Below are positions 42,294 to 54,300 of a DNA stretch of 64,000 nt, piece after piece. The position numbers and the translations under genes are program-made. Within the stretch, counting starts at the first letter, position 1. Every line of letters begins with the position of its first letter. The stretch covers positions 1-64,000 of the forward strand of contig DAHZHT010000001.1 in the NCBI GenBank assembly GCA_027406905.1, read 5' to 3'. This DNA is from Elusimicrobiota bacterium (GTDB taxonomy: Bacteria; Elusimicrobiota; Elusimicrobia; UBA1565; UBA9628). Below the pieces are notes generated by a model. That model had not been told where the DNA came from. It searched no databases and saw only the letters and a program-made list of their open reading frames with translations.

Positions 42294-42316
42294 ATCTCCC
42301 CGCACGGAAGGAAAAC

Positions 42317-45300
42317 ATGACTAGCGGTCGAAAGAAGGCTTTAAGGCGGATGAGCTTGGCGCTTTGGGCGCTGGGCTTTTGCGGCCTTTTTGCCTTTTTT
42401 CCGCGCCCCGCGCGGGCTACGGAACAATCAATTCCAGCCTCGGACGCGCTTGATACTTCTTGGTCGGGCAGCCGCAAGAACTTCGTGGATGAGGGACATG
42501 GCCTCATTTGGACATTTTTCGAGTGCGGCCAAGGATTTTGCTATCAGGCCTATAATGGCGCTTCCTGGTTATCCGAAGGGGTTGCGATCTCAACAAGCGA
42601 AGCTCTTGCCGCTGATCCCTCCGGAGCCACGGACTCCAATGAGATGTATGGGAGCGTTTACTATCAGCAATCCTCCAGCTTTGTTTTTGTAGTCGCCAAT
42701 GATCCTAACGCATATATAAATGGTGCAACGAATAATAATATTTTCCTTAAAAGAGGCTCTCTTAACGGGAATGGGACGATTAGTTGGGGAACGCTGGAGT
42801 TTAAAACGCCGGTTGGCAGAGTCGGAGGCTCCAATACTGGCAGTTGTTGGGCGGGAAACGGCGTGGGTATTACGGTCGATGACGGTGGAACCGTTGATGC
42901 CGTGTGTGATGCTAAGAGGGCTGTCACTAACGTGCAGACGTCACAGTTGGGTGAAATTGGAATGAATTCCAATGGCACGTTTTCCGGAGGAGCCCTCGTG
43001 GCCGTGGACGCGCAATCAGCAAACAACGAAGGAACGCTCGGAAAAAATTTGGGATCCATTGTCGCGGTCAATGATACGGCGTCTGGGGGAAGCGACGATG
43101 TGTTGCTCTATCAAAATGACCAGGCCAATTACAGCGGCAATCTGCGCGTTCAAGTCTGGACTAATACTGGCGCTTCTCCTGGCGGCCGAAACGAGTTTGA
43201 TCCCAGCGTTAATCTCGGAACTAAGGGTCTTTACAGCGGGCAGTCTTTGGTCGCACATTTTGGAACTTATTTGGCTCATGCCGCTTTCATTGATCCCGTG
43301 ACCGGCGGCGTGGACTATACTTACCGCAATGGGTATGAGTCGTGGATTAAAGGAACGACTACGGGCCAGGGATATGCAATTGACCTTTGCGCCAACGACG
43401 CAAGCGGCGCTCCGCCTGCTTGCGCTGCGCCCTCTCTTGTTTACGTCAAGGCGGATCCGGGCGTTGGCGGCAGCGTGGACGCTCTTTACGCTGTTTATAT
43501 TTCCTCATACGGCTCGATTAACTACGCTTCTTCCACCGTCACCAACGCCGAGGCGGGCGGGGCTTGGAATGTGGTCCATGACTGGCATGAGCCGACGGGC
43601 GGCGACAGTTATCCGATCATTCCATCGCACATAGACGGCCCTTACCCGATCCCGGTCGAATGGAACGGACCTTTAGGCGTCACTTTTGACGAGATTATTG
43701 ACTCACAGCGGTCGCCGCCCTCAGTGACATCTATTAGCTCTTCTCCCACAACCGCGCCGTATAGCACCAACGTCTATGATCTAATCATCAATGGTTCCGG
43801 GTTTTTTCAACTAGGGACATTTAATCCTGCTGTTTCCCTGTTGGTTTCCGGGGCATCGCAAGTGGATATCACGGTTACATCAACCACCTTTGTCAGCGCC
43901 AATCAGGTTCGCGCTTCAATCGTGATCAATCAAGTGACGGCGCCAGGCGGAGCCTACGATCTCGAAGTCTCAAATCCGGATGGGCGCAGCGCGACAATTT
44001 CAAAAGCGATTACGATACCGCCGCCAACACTGACGAGTCTTTATATTTCGGGATCAAATAACTCCGGCGGGGTCGAGCCCAACGTTTCAGACTCGGTCAT
44101 CTGCGACAATGATCTCTGCGGTCGCCCGACACGGCAACTCGTGGCCGTTGGGTCTAATTTTGAAAAATGGGGGCTTTCTAAGGTCGCCAACTTGCAGTTC
44201 TCCGGAGTTGGAATATTGGTCGACTCGGTGACTTATGTGGGCACGGGGCAGTTCACGGCCAATATCCATGTCACGACCAATGCTGCGGGCGGGGTTTACA
44301 GCGTCAATGTCGTCAACGCCGACGGCCAAGCCTCCAGCGCCATCGCTTCGACTTTTACCGTGACGGTTCCAACCGCCGCAGCGACCTCGCCGACGCCGTC
44401 TGTCGGCGTCGTTTATAACCCCACCACGGGAATTTACTATTCGTCGGGAGTCGTCAGCGTCGCGGGAACGGCGTCTTATTCTCCGGCTTCGGGGCAAACC
44501 TCCCTCTTGACGAGTCAAGCCGAAATCGAGCAATTGAGCGGAACCAACGCCGGCTATTTCTGGAACGGGGCCAATTTCCAGGCGGTTTCGGCTTTTACCG
44601 CTCCGGCTTCCGAAACGGAATGGCAGCCGGCCAGCGCGGCCACCCCGTGGAATTACAGCGGTTGGACTAACAACAACACCGAGCAAGCCGATGGAACTTC
44701 TTATAACATCTCTTGGCGGGGACTAACGGCAGATGAGGGCTGGAGTTATCCCATTTCAAGCTTTACCTTGACGATCGATAAATCCCCGCCGGTGTCGAGC
44801 GTTTTGACGCCGGTCGGAGGCACTGTCGTCAATTCCCAGCCGGATATTCAAATTCAATCGGTGGACGCCGGGGTTGGCGTGTCGCAGATGTGGATCTTGG
44901 CCGAAGACACCAATTCGTTTTCCTGGACCGGGTCTTCCTGGAGCGCAATTCCCGGAGCGATGTTTATTTCGACCAACGGCGCGGGCGGAGGATCGCCGAA
45001 TATGGTTTTCTCTCCTCCGGAGGAAAATCCGGGGATTTTGACCTTTAACTCGGCCACTACCATTCAAGTTCCGGCTTGGAATAATGGGGCCGAGTACAGC
45101 ATTCAGGCCGCAGGACAAGACGCCTTGGGTCATTATCAGGCCGCGTCCGCGATCAACTTCTTTTATGATGTCAATAATCCCACGGCGACGATTATCTCTC
45201 CCGTCATTAGCGCCAACTCCGCGAGTCCCACCTGGCTTAATTCCTTAACCCAGATTTCAGGCTCTATTTCGGATTTAGACATCATCAGTGGAAACACGAT

Positions 45301-48300
45301 TTTCTCGGTCAATAACACCGTCGCGATTCAGATTAAGGATTTGACTAATGGAAACTTTTTTAACGGTTCAAGCTCGTTAATTGAAGGCTCAAGCCAAACC
45401 TTCATCTCGACCTCGGCCGTTCCCTCCAACGAAAATGGCGCCGATCCCTTTATGTATTTCTATTATGGAACCACCAACGGCTCTTGGGCCGACGTCATTT
45501 CCGGTATTCCCTTTCAAAACGGGCATGACTATCGCATCGCGATGTATGCCTGTAACCCCACGGAGCCGATTGGCTCGCCAGCTTCTCCCGGTTGCGACGG
45601 CGGAGACGGAACCACCGCTTCTGATTCGGATGGCAGCGCGACTTCCCAAGCCCCGGCTTTTATCGGCTATTTTAATTTCAATAATAATCCGCCGACTTCT
45701 GCCGTCACTTTTCCGACGACTTTAGCCACCCCCAACGCTTTTGGCGATGACAATTCTCAAACGGCGTCTTCTTTGTCGATGTTGTGGGGAACGGCTTCGG
45801 CGGCAACGGACGTTTCCGGAATTTTCGCCGAAGAATACACGCTCCAAGACACGATTACCGGCGATTATTGGTGTAATCCCACTTCCACCGCGCCCAATAG
45901 CTCTTGTTACGGGGCAGCCTCGGCCGGGTTTATCGCGATTGGCGTCGGTCAAACCGCGCCGTGGATTATTTCTCAAACGACCACGACCCCGTCTTGGGCG
46001 GGTTGGGAAATCAACAATATTCCGTTTCTTAACGGCCATTCTTTTCAACTGATTACCAAGGCGGTCGACAATGCCGGCAACGTTCAAGTCGTTTATTCGA
46101 CGACCAATTTTATCTATGACTCCTCCGCCCCAATTACGGCCGCGAAATATCCGTTAAACAATGACGCCTATTCCGTTCAGATCGGAACCATTTCAGGAAC
46201 AGCTCTTGACCAGCCGCAACCGTTTAACTCCGGCATTTTCGCGAACTTTTTGGGAGTTCAAAGACAATCGGACGGCTCCTGGTGGACGACCGGCGGCTGG
46301 ACTCAAACGCGCTCGGATATTGGACAGCCTTCGGTCAATTTAAATACTTCGGCCAGCCCCAACACCTGGCTCTATTCTCTTCCCGCCGGTTTTTGGACCT
46401 CGATTAGTCTTGCGGACCGGTTCAAAATCTATTCCTGGAGCGAGGACGAAGTTCAAAACGAAACGCTTTCTTCGACTCCCTCGGTTGAAAATATCGAGTC
46501 CTCAACGACGCTCAAGGATATTTTTAACTATGACACCGAGGCCCCGACTTCCACCATCGTTTCGCCCAGCGATCAAATTTGGTATTCCAATGTCAGTCCG
46601 AGCAATTTGCCCGATTTGACCGGAACCGCGACGGACAATCCGGCTTATCCCGGGCCCCCGGCGGTCAGCTCCGCCGACGCCGCCGGAATGTCTTCCGTGG
46701 GCGTCGAAATTCGTGATGAAAACACTTGCCCGAATTGTCTTTACTGGGATGATGCGACGAAGTCTTGGGTGACAAGTTCCATTTTTAACCCGACCACTTT
46801 AACGATCAATAATCCCAATCCATCAAATTGGAGCTTTCCAACTTCTAATTTAGAGCCGAATTTAACCAGCGGGCACACCTATCGCACAAGGGTCCAGGGC
46901 ATTGACGCGGCTGTCGATCAAAACGGAAATTCAGCCGGCAATACCGAAAATCCCGCTAATATCCTTCAAAGCCAACAAACTACGCCGCCCTATTCCGACA
47001 CGCATTTCTTCTTCTGGGATTCGGAAGCCCCCAATTCCGTGATTACCGTTCCGAGTAATGGGCAGACCTTGAACAGTCTCACCACTATTTCAGGAACAGT
47101 TCAGGATAACCCCCAGCCGTTTAACTCGGGCTTGGGCGGGGTCTTCGTCACGATGTGCGAAGATTCCGGCTCCGGAACTTGCGCGGCCAACACTTATTAT
47201 GGCGGAAACCCCCTGACCGTGGACTTGGCGGGAGAGTGGCCGCTTAACGACGGGACTGGAACTACCGTCAAGGATATTTCGGGCAATGGAAATAACGGGA
47301 CTATTTATGGTGGATACACCTGGGTTTCTGGCGTTCCGGGGCTTGAAAGCGCGGCGGTCAACCTCAACGGAACCAGCGGCGACATCAGCACTCCCTATGT
47401 TCAAAACAGCGTGACGGCTTATTCAATCTCTTTATGGGTCAATACCACCGATAGCGCCGGCAAATTGGCCCTTGTTCAAGACCGGGGATCGGGCGCGGGG
47501 CTTAGCTTGACCTTGGGAATGGGTACCGACGGCGGCGGAAACGGCGGCCCGGGTTTGCCCTTTTTTGAGTTAGACAGCAATGGGACCGATATCGGCATTG
47601 CGGCTTCGACTAAGACAATTGACGACGGGGTTTGGCACAATGTCATCGGAGTTTGGAGCGCGCCGAGCGGAACAGGGATTGCCGCCACGCAATTTACTCT
47701 CTATGTGGACGGAACCCAGGTGACGACGACGGCTGCGTCCATTGGATCTCAAAGTTCGCCTTTGACGGGTTCCGGCGGAACTCAATTCGGTTACGATGCC
47801 GCCTGGGGCACCTATTTCGCGGGAACCTTGGATGACGTTCGCATTTATACGCAAGCCCTTTCCCAGACCGACATTACCGCCTTGGCCAACAAACAGACTT
47901 CTCTCGGAGCTTCTTTTAGCTCGGCCAGTCCCTATTGGATACTGGCGACGACGACTTCTTATTCCAATGGAGTTTACGACTGGATATTTCCCGTCGCCCA
48001 AAATACGTTCTCAAATAACACGACCTACGACATTATCGTTCAATCCTCGGACACGGTCAATAATTTAGAGACCGCGGTTTCAAATGCCGTCGCCAATTCG
48101 GATCACATTGAGTTTACTTTCGCGACGCCTCCGCCGACTTCTTCAATTGTCGTTCCGCCTTCCGGAATTCCCAATTACGCGAAGGACGGCTCCCTGGGAT
48201 CGAGCCAGCTTTTAACCACTTTTTCCGGAGCGGCGGCCAACGCGACCAGCGTGCAACTTTTAGTTAACGAAATTAAAAATAATTACTATTGGACCGGATC

Positions 48301-51300
48301 ATCATGGACGGTGAACAATCCCGGCGGTTGCGGAAATTGGGTCAATTCCAGTTCTTTGACGGGTTCGGGCAGCAGCCAAGGGTGGACTTATAATTGGCCG
48401 GCGTCCAGCGATTGGATTGGCAATTCCAGCTACACCGTCACCGTCTGCGCGATTCAAAACGCGACGCTCCAAAGCGGGACCTTAGCCTCGGCGGAATTCA
48501 TTATTGAGTCCACCGCTCCGACGGTCGCGGTAGATTCCCCGCCTGGAACTTCAACCAACACCTTGACCACCTTAAGCGGAACGGCGACCGAGGTTCCTCC
48601 CAGTTCCATTAGTCAAATCGCTTTTTCCGTGCAAAGAAATTTTGACGGGAAATACTGGGACGTCGACAAGGACACTTTTGATTTAACGAGTTATTCCACT
48701 TCGGCGGCCATTGTAGCCGTGACTTCAGACGGGCTTAATTTTTCATCCGCGACGGCTTTGGGAAATGCCATGTGGCAGGACGGATTTTCTTATACCATTC
48801 AAATGCACGGAACCGATTTGGCCGGAAACATCGCGACGGTCAACAGCCGCTCTTTCCTTTATGACGTGTCCTTGCCCACCGCCGGGGTTCAAGAACCCAT
48901 TACCGGCGTTTACGCGAATTTGCTCAACACCTTAAACGGAACCGCCGTTGACCCCAATCCCAATCCCGGAAACGTCAACTCCGCGCCTTCCGGCATCGGC
49001 TCGGTTCAGTTTTCGCTTGAGTATTTAAACAGTGGATATTGTTATAACGGCGGGTCAAATTTTAACGCGATTTGTCCCTCTTGGAACAGCGCTTCCTTCT
49101 ATCAATCCTCTGTCGGGCAGGCGACCTGGAGCTTTACCTCTGCCGGGCTTAACTCCGCGGCTTTGGACGGAAATTATTTGATCTTGGTTCGGGCGCAAGA
49201 CAACGCGGGAAATCTCCAAAACGGCTTCCAGGTCGGCATCTCGTCTTTGACTTTCCGCGTGGATAAAACCGCGCCCAATATCGTCATCACCCAGCCTTTT
49301 AGCTTTTACTATCAGCCCAATGGGGTCGGCATCAACACCGGAGGGGTCGGCATTCAAGGAACGGCGGTTGACCCGATTACCAATGGGGTCGCCTCCGGGC
49401 TTTTGACCTCCGGCATCGACATTCAACTGTGGTATTTACAAGGCGGAACCAGTTATTACTGGCAGGGAAGCCCGGGGCAAGGCGCGGCCGGGTGGCTCGC
49501 CTCGCCGTCCACTTTCACCGCCAATGGAACTTCTTGGAATTCCCCATCCGCGCCCGATGCCGGAGATTATTCGGCGGTGGGGCCGCAAGAATTTTTCACC
49601 TGGGCCCAGGCCCATGACGCTTCCACCTTGGCCAATGGCCAGGTTTCTCCTTCCACCGGAAACCTAAGCGCGTTTACGCCCATTGACGCCTTTATCGTCG
49701 ACGGCGTTCCGCCGGTGTCCTCCATGACGGTTCCGACCAACAACACCTTCGTCAATTCCTTGACTCAGATTTCCGGAACGGCGGAGGCCCAACTTGCCGG
49801 AATTTCAAATGTTCAGGTTCGCATTACGACTAATCCCGTGACCGGGCCGGACTGGAACGGGTCGGCCTGGACTTTTACCGGGGTTCCTATTTATAATGCG
49901 GCGAGTTTCACCGCTCAAACCGGACCTACGACTTCGACCCTGACCTGGACTTATTCGAGCTTGACCAATGCATTTCAAACCGGGACGGTCTATCATATTT
50001 TCTCAGAAGTGACCGATAATTCCGGAAACGTTCAAACAACCCCGACTGAATTTGTCATCACCTATGACACCGAACCCCCCAATCTCGCGATTTCTTTCCC
50101 GAATCAACCGCCGGCGGTGCCGCCCTATTCCAATAACTTTGAATCAACAAGAATCTCCACCTGCGTTTATGGGACGGTCTCTTCTCCCGGGACCAATCCT
50201 CCGGGCGTTTCCCAGGTCTGGATCGCGATTTCATCGGGTTCTAATGACAATGTTTGGTGGGATGATGCGACCCAGACTTTCTCACTCAATAATTCCGCCA
50301 TTCAATGGTCAACCCAGGTTTATCAAAGTGGAAATGCTTGGGTCTATTGCCCTGCGGGATTTCAGCAGTCTCAAAATACATTTTCAAGCGGTATTACCTA
50401 CACGGTGTTTACCTACGCCAAGGATAATGCCGGAAATACGACGAATTTTGTCTCAAACCCGACCTCTTCAAATCCCCAACAGACCCAGGCTTTCCTTTAT
50501 GATTCATCGACCCCGACCGCGACGGTCAGTTTCCCGGCCAATAACACGAGCACCAACACCTGGGCCGCAATCTCGGGCAATGCGACCGACCCTTTGCCGT
50601 CTCCTTCGGGGGTGTCCCAGGTTTGGCTGGCGGTTCAATGTTTAAGCGGATCGGCGTGCCCGACAGGAGCCGCTTGGTGGGACTGGACGACGGGGGCTTT
50701 TAACACCTCTTTGTCAAACCCTTCTCCCACCGCTCCGCCGTTTAACGCCGCTTGGACCTTGGTCTATTCGACGACGGCTCAGGATCTGGGAAGTGTCGTT
50801 TGGTCGACTCCGACGCCGGCGGGAATGGCGGTGTCGTCTTCGGTTTACCAGGCGACGGCCTTGGCGATAGATCAAGCGACCAACGTCGAGCAAAACGCCT
50901 CTGTCTCCGGTGCGGGTTCGCAGTTTCGATTCGACAATCAAGCGCCTTTGGTCGCCTCGACTGAACCTGTCACCGCGTCTTATCTTAATTTGGCAAATCT
51001 CGCTTTAATTGCCGGAACCGCCAACGACGCGACGACGGGAAACTCAGGGCTTCAGTCCGTTCAGATTTTGCTTAAAGCCCAAAGCCTACAGGCCTATTGG
51101 AACGGGTCCCGGACCGGGGTTTTCTCAAGCGACTGGGACACCAGCGGGACCAAATACAATGACTGGCAGCCGGCGACCGGGCTCCTCCAATGGACGACGA
51201 CCTATCCTCCGATGTCGGATGTGGATTCCATGCAATTTAGCCTTTGGGTTCGGGCCAATGACAATGCCGGAAATGTCGGCACGATGCCGTCTTCTTCCGT

Positions 51301-54300
51301 CGGTCTTCCGAGTGATACCCAGCTCGACAATAATCAAAACGCCAACGGATCCGCAGTCCTTGAATTTATTTACGACAATACTCCACCGATTTCACGCGCG
51401 ACCTATCCTCCGGCGTATTTTAACGCGGTTCCAGCCACGATTTCAGGCACCGCGACCGACCCGGGGCTCTATCAGCCCTCGGGGGTTAATGATGTCGAAA
51501 TTCTTCTTGCGCGTTCGGATGGAGATTACTGGAATATGGTTTCCCAAAGCTGGCAGAGTTCAAACCCCGGCTTTACCAATGTCAGCCGCGTGGGATTGAC
51601 GAACTGGACTTTCTCCAATTTTTCGGGCGCTTTCGCCGATGGATACCAATATGCCGTCAATCCCCAGGCGACCGATAATGCGACGAACGTCGAGACCGCT
51701 TATTCTACGCATGATTTTATCGTGGACTTGTCGACCCCTGTTTCCGCCCCGGTTTGGCCGCCCAATAACGGTTTCGCCAATAATGTCAGCTCGATTACCG
51801 GAACGGCGGATGATTTCTTCTGCGACTTGAATCCGACGCTGTGTCCCTCTCCCGGGCGAGATTTCCAATCCGGAATTTCGACCATTGAAGTCGCCATTCA
51901 AGATTTAACCCAAGGAACCACTTGGTGGAATGGGACTTCCTTCGTGACTTCAGCGACCCCGATTTGGTCCACCGCGACGTTCATCGGCGCCTCTTCCGGA
52001 ACCTGGGTTTACAATTTGCCTGGCGGGGCGTTGACCAATGAGCACAAATTCGCGGCTTCCGCCTACGCGACCGACAACGCCGGAAATATTGAAGAAGTGA
52101 ATTTAACGACTAATACCTTTATTTTTGACACCACGCCTCCGGTCTCTATCGCCACGTCTCCGGCGGGATCTATCACTCAAGTCGCCGCTATTACTGGAAC
52201 TGCCTACGCGGTCAGCCCCGACCAGCTTCAAGTCGTCGGCGTCGCGCTTCAAGAAACCAGCGGCTGCAACGGCGGAGGAACGCCGCCGCATTCCAATGAT
52301 TATTGGAACGGCTCTTCCTGGCAGACGGGCCAGATTTATGTTGATTCCGGCGTCATCGGCGGCTTTGTGGCTTTATCGAGCACCTATGCTTGGGCGATGA
52401 ATACCTCTCACATCGCTTTTGATAATAACGCCAATTATCAAGTGACTTCTCGTGCCTTAGACAAGGCGGGCAACCTAGAGACCGCTCATTTCACATATGA
52501 CACCACTTTCTGCTTAGGGGTTCCGCCTTCCAATCCCACGATTACCCAGCCAGTGGTGGGCGGTCAATATCAGACCTTGGCTTCCGCGGTCAACACTTTT
52601 TCCGGCGGCGGGTCCAATCTTGATTCATCCAACCCCAATGGAATTGAAATTCAACTTCAGCGTCTTACCAGCCCCACCAGTTACTGGTATGACCCGAGCG
52701 AGCTTTGGTCTAATGACTCTTCTACTTATACGCCGACGTCTCCCATCAACGCCACGAGCTGGAATTATGGACTTGTGACTCCGGGGGCGCCGTATCAAAT
52801 CCAAAACGCGTCTTATAGCTTGACGGTCACGGGATATAACAGCGCGGATTTGTCCGGGACGCCGGCGCAAGTCACATTCGTCATTGATAATGTTAAACCC
52901 CAGAGCTTTATCGCCACCCCCGTCGCCAACTATTGCCCGGTTTCGGGAACCAACGCCTGTTTTAACACCATGCCTTTTATTTCCGGGACTTCCATCGATC
53001 CGGGAAACGTCGCCCCGCCGTCGGTGACGCAATCCTTGGTCGATGTCCGCGTCAAAAATATTTATAACAACGATTATTGGAATTCCCAATCCTTTGTGGG
53101 TTCGGTCCAAGAATTTAATCCCGGAGTTTTTAGCTTTTCCGGGAGTCCGCCGACTTATTCCTGGAGCACTTCGACCTTGGCGGGCTTGGGCCTTCAAGAC
53201 GGCATCACCTACGAAATTTTAGCTCACGCCGCAGATTTGGCCGGAAATGACACTTTGACGGAATCCAATATGGCCAATTTCACTTTTCTTTATGACACCA
53301 GTCCCCCAACAGCCTATATCTCGACGTCGACTCTGGCGAATCAAGTCTATTTGGGCGTGACCCCGATTGTGGGCACCGCTTTTGACCCGGCCGGAGCCAA
53401 CGGCAATCATTTGAAATCGGATTTGGCAAAAGTCGAAATTTCGATTAAATCCATTTCCGGAAACGCCTGTTGGTCTGATTCCAATAATCAATTTAATGTC
53501 GCTTGCCCGAGTTTTACCGTCGTTAGCGGCACGGCTTCGTGGTCTTATAATAATCCGAATCTAAACGGGGCTTTGACTAATGACGAGCAGTACGCCGTGA
53601 CCGTTCAGGCTACTGATAATGCGGGAAACGTCCAAAGCGTCTACAGCGTTCCGCTTTCGAGCCTGACTTTCGCTTTTGACAATGTTCCGCCGAACGTCAG
53701 TATTTCTGTGCCGCAAAACAATAAAGCCTATTCCTGCGCGACCGGAAGTCCCAATTGCTTGACTGGAGCTTCCGCCATCAACGGAGCGGCCTCAAGCCCG
53801 GATGCCGCTCTTTATCCCGGAAATAACGCCCTTCAGGACGCGCAAGTGGTCATTTGGTTTTTAGCGGATCCCACTAACTACGCTTTGCCGGGAGGAACGA
53901 GCTATTACTATACCGGAGTCACGGGGTCCAATGGGACTAAGTTTTCTTCCAGCACGACCGAGGGGGCTTCTTGGCAAGCGGCCAATTCAACCGCGACCTG
54001 GGATTTCTTGTTTACCGGAACGGACTGGATTAATGAAGAACAGTATTTCGTCAAGGCGCGCGCGACTGACAACGCTTTAAACGCCGCGGGAGCGATCACC
54101 GGAAATACGACTTCCGTTTTTGCCAACGGTCAAAACCTGATGAGCTTCATCATCCAAAATACTCCGCCGGTTTCGCAGTTGATTACGCCGCCACCGGGAA
54201 GCTATATTCAGAGCTTTGCTTCAATTTCCGGAACCGCCAATGTGGGCCTTGCCGGTGGAGACACGTATTATCTTTTTATCAGCACCCAGGACGGGTCTGG

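Larger units (their letters stand above)
40601..42316. repeat. Two 858-bp tandem direct repeats
   Basis: Units 40601-41458 and 41459-42316, each holding leader copy, hicA, hicB, promoter, palindromes, small RNA and tRNA. I see one base difference (in the leader, codon 13, also changing hicA Arg to His). The near identity points to a very recent duplication. The unit before them (39669-40600, 932 bp) has the same plan but a different TA pair and tRNA. Confidence 0.95.

Noticed and set aside
39630-42316. Integron attC sites
   Set aside because: Cassette ends lack paired RYYYAAC/GTTRRRY core sites and no integrase is seen, although the cassette-like arrangement is real.
41134-42324. 110-aa plus-strand proteins across the tRNA regions
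   Set aside because: They read antisense through the tRNA and its terminator (the TRVSYLAGRRSIHLSYGS part is antisense tRNA).
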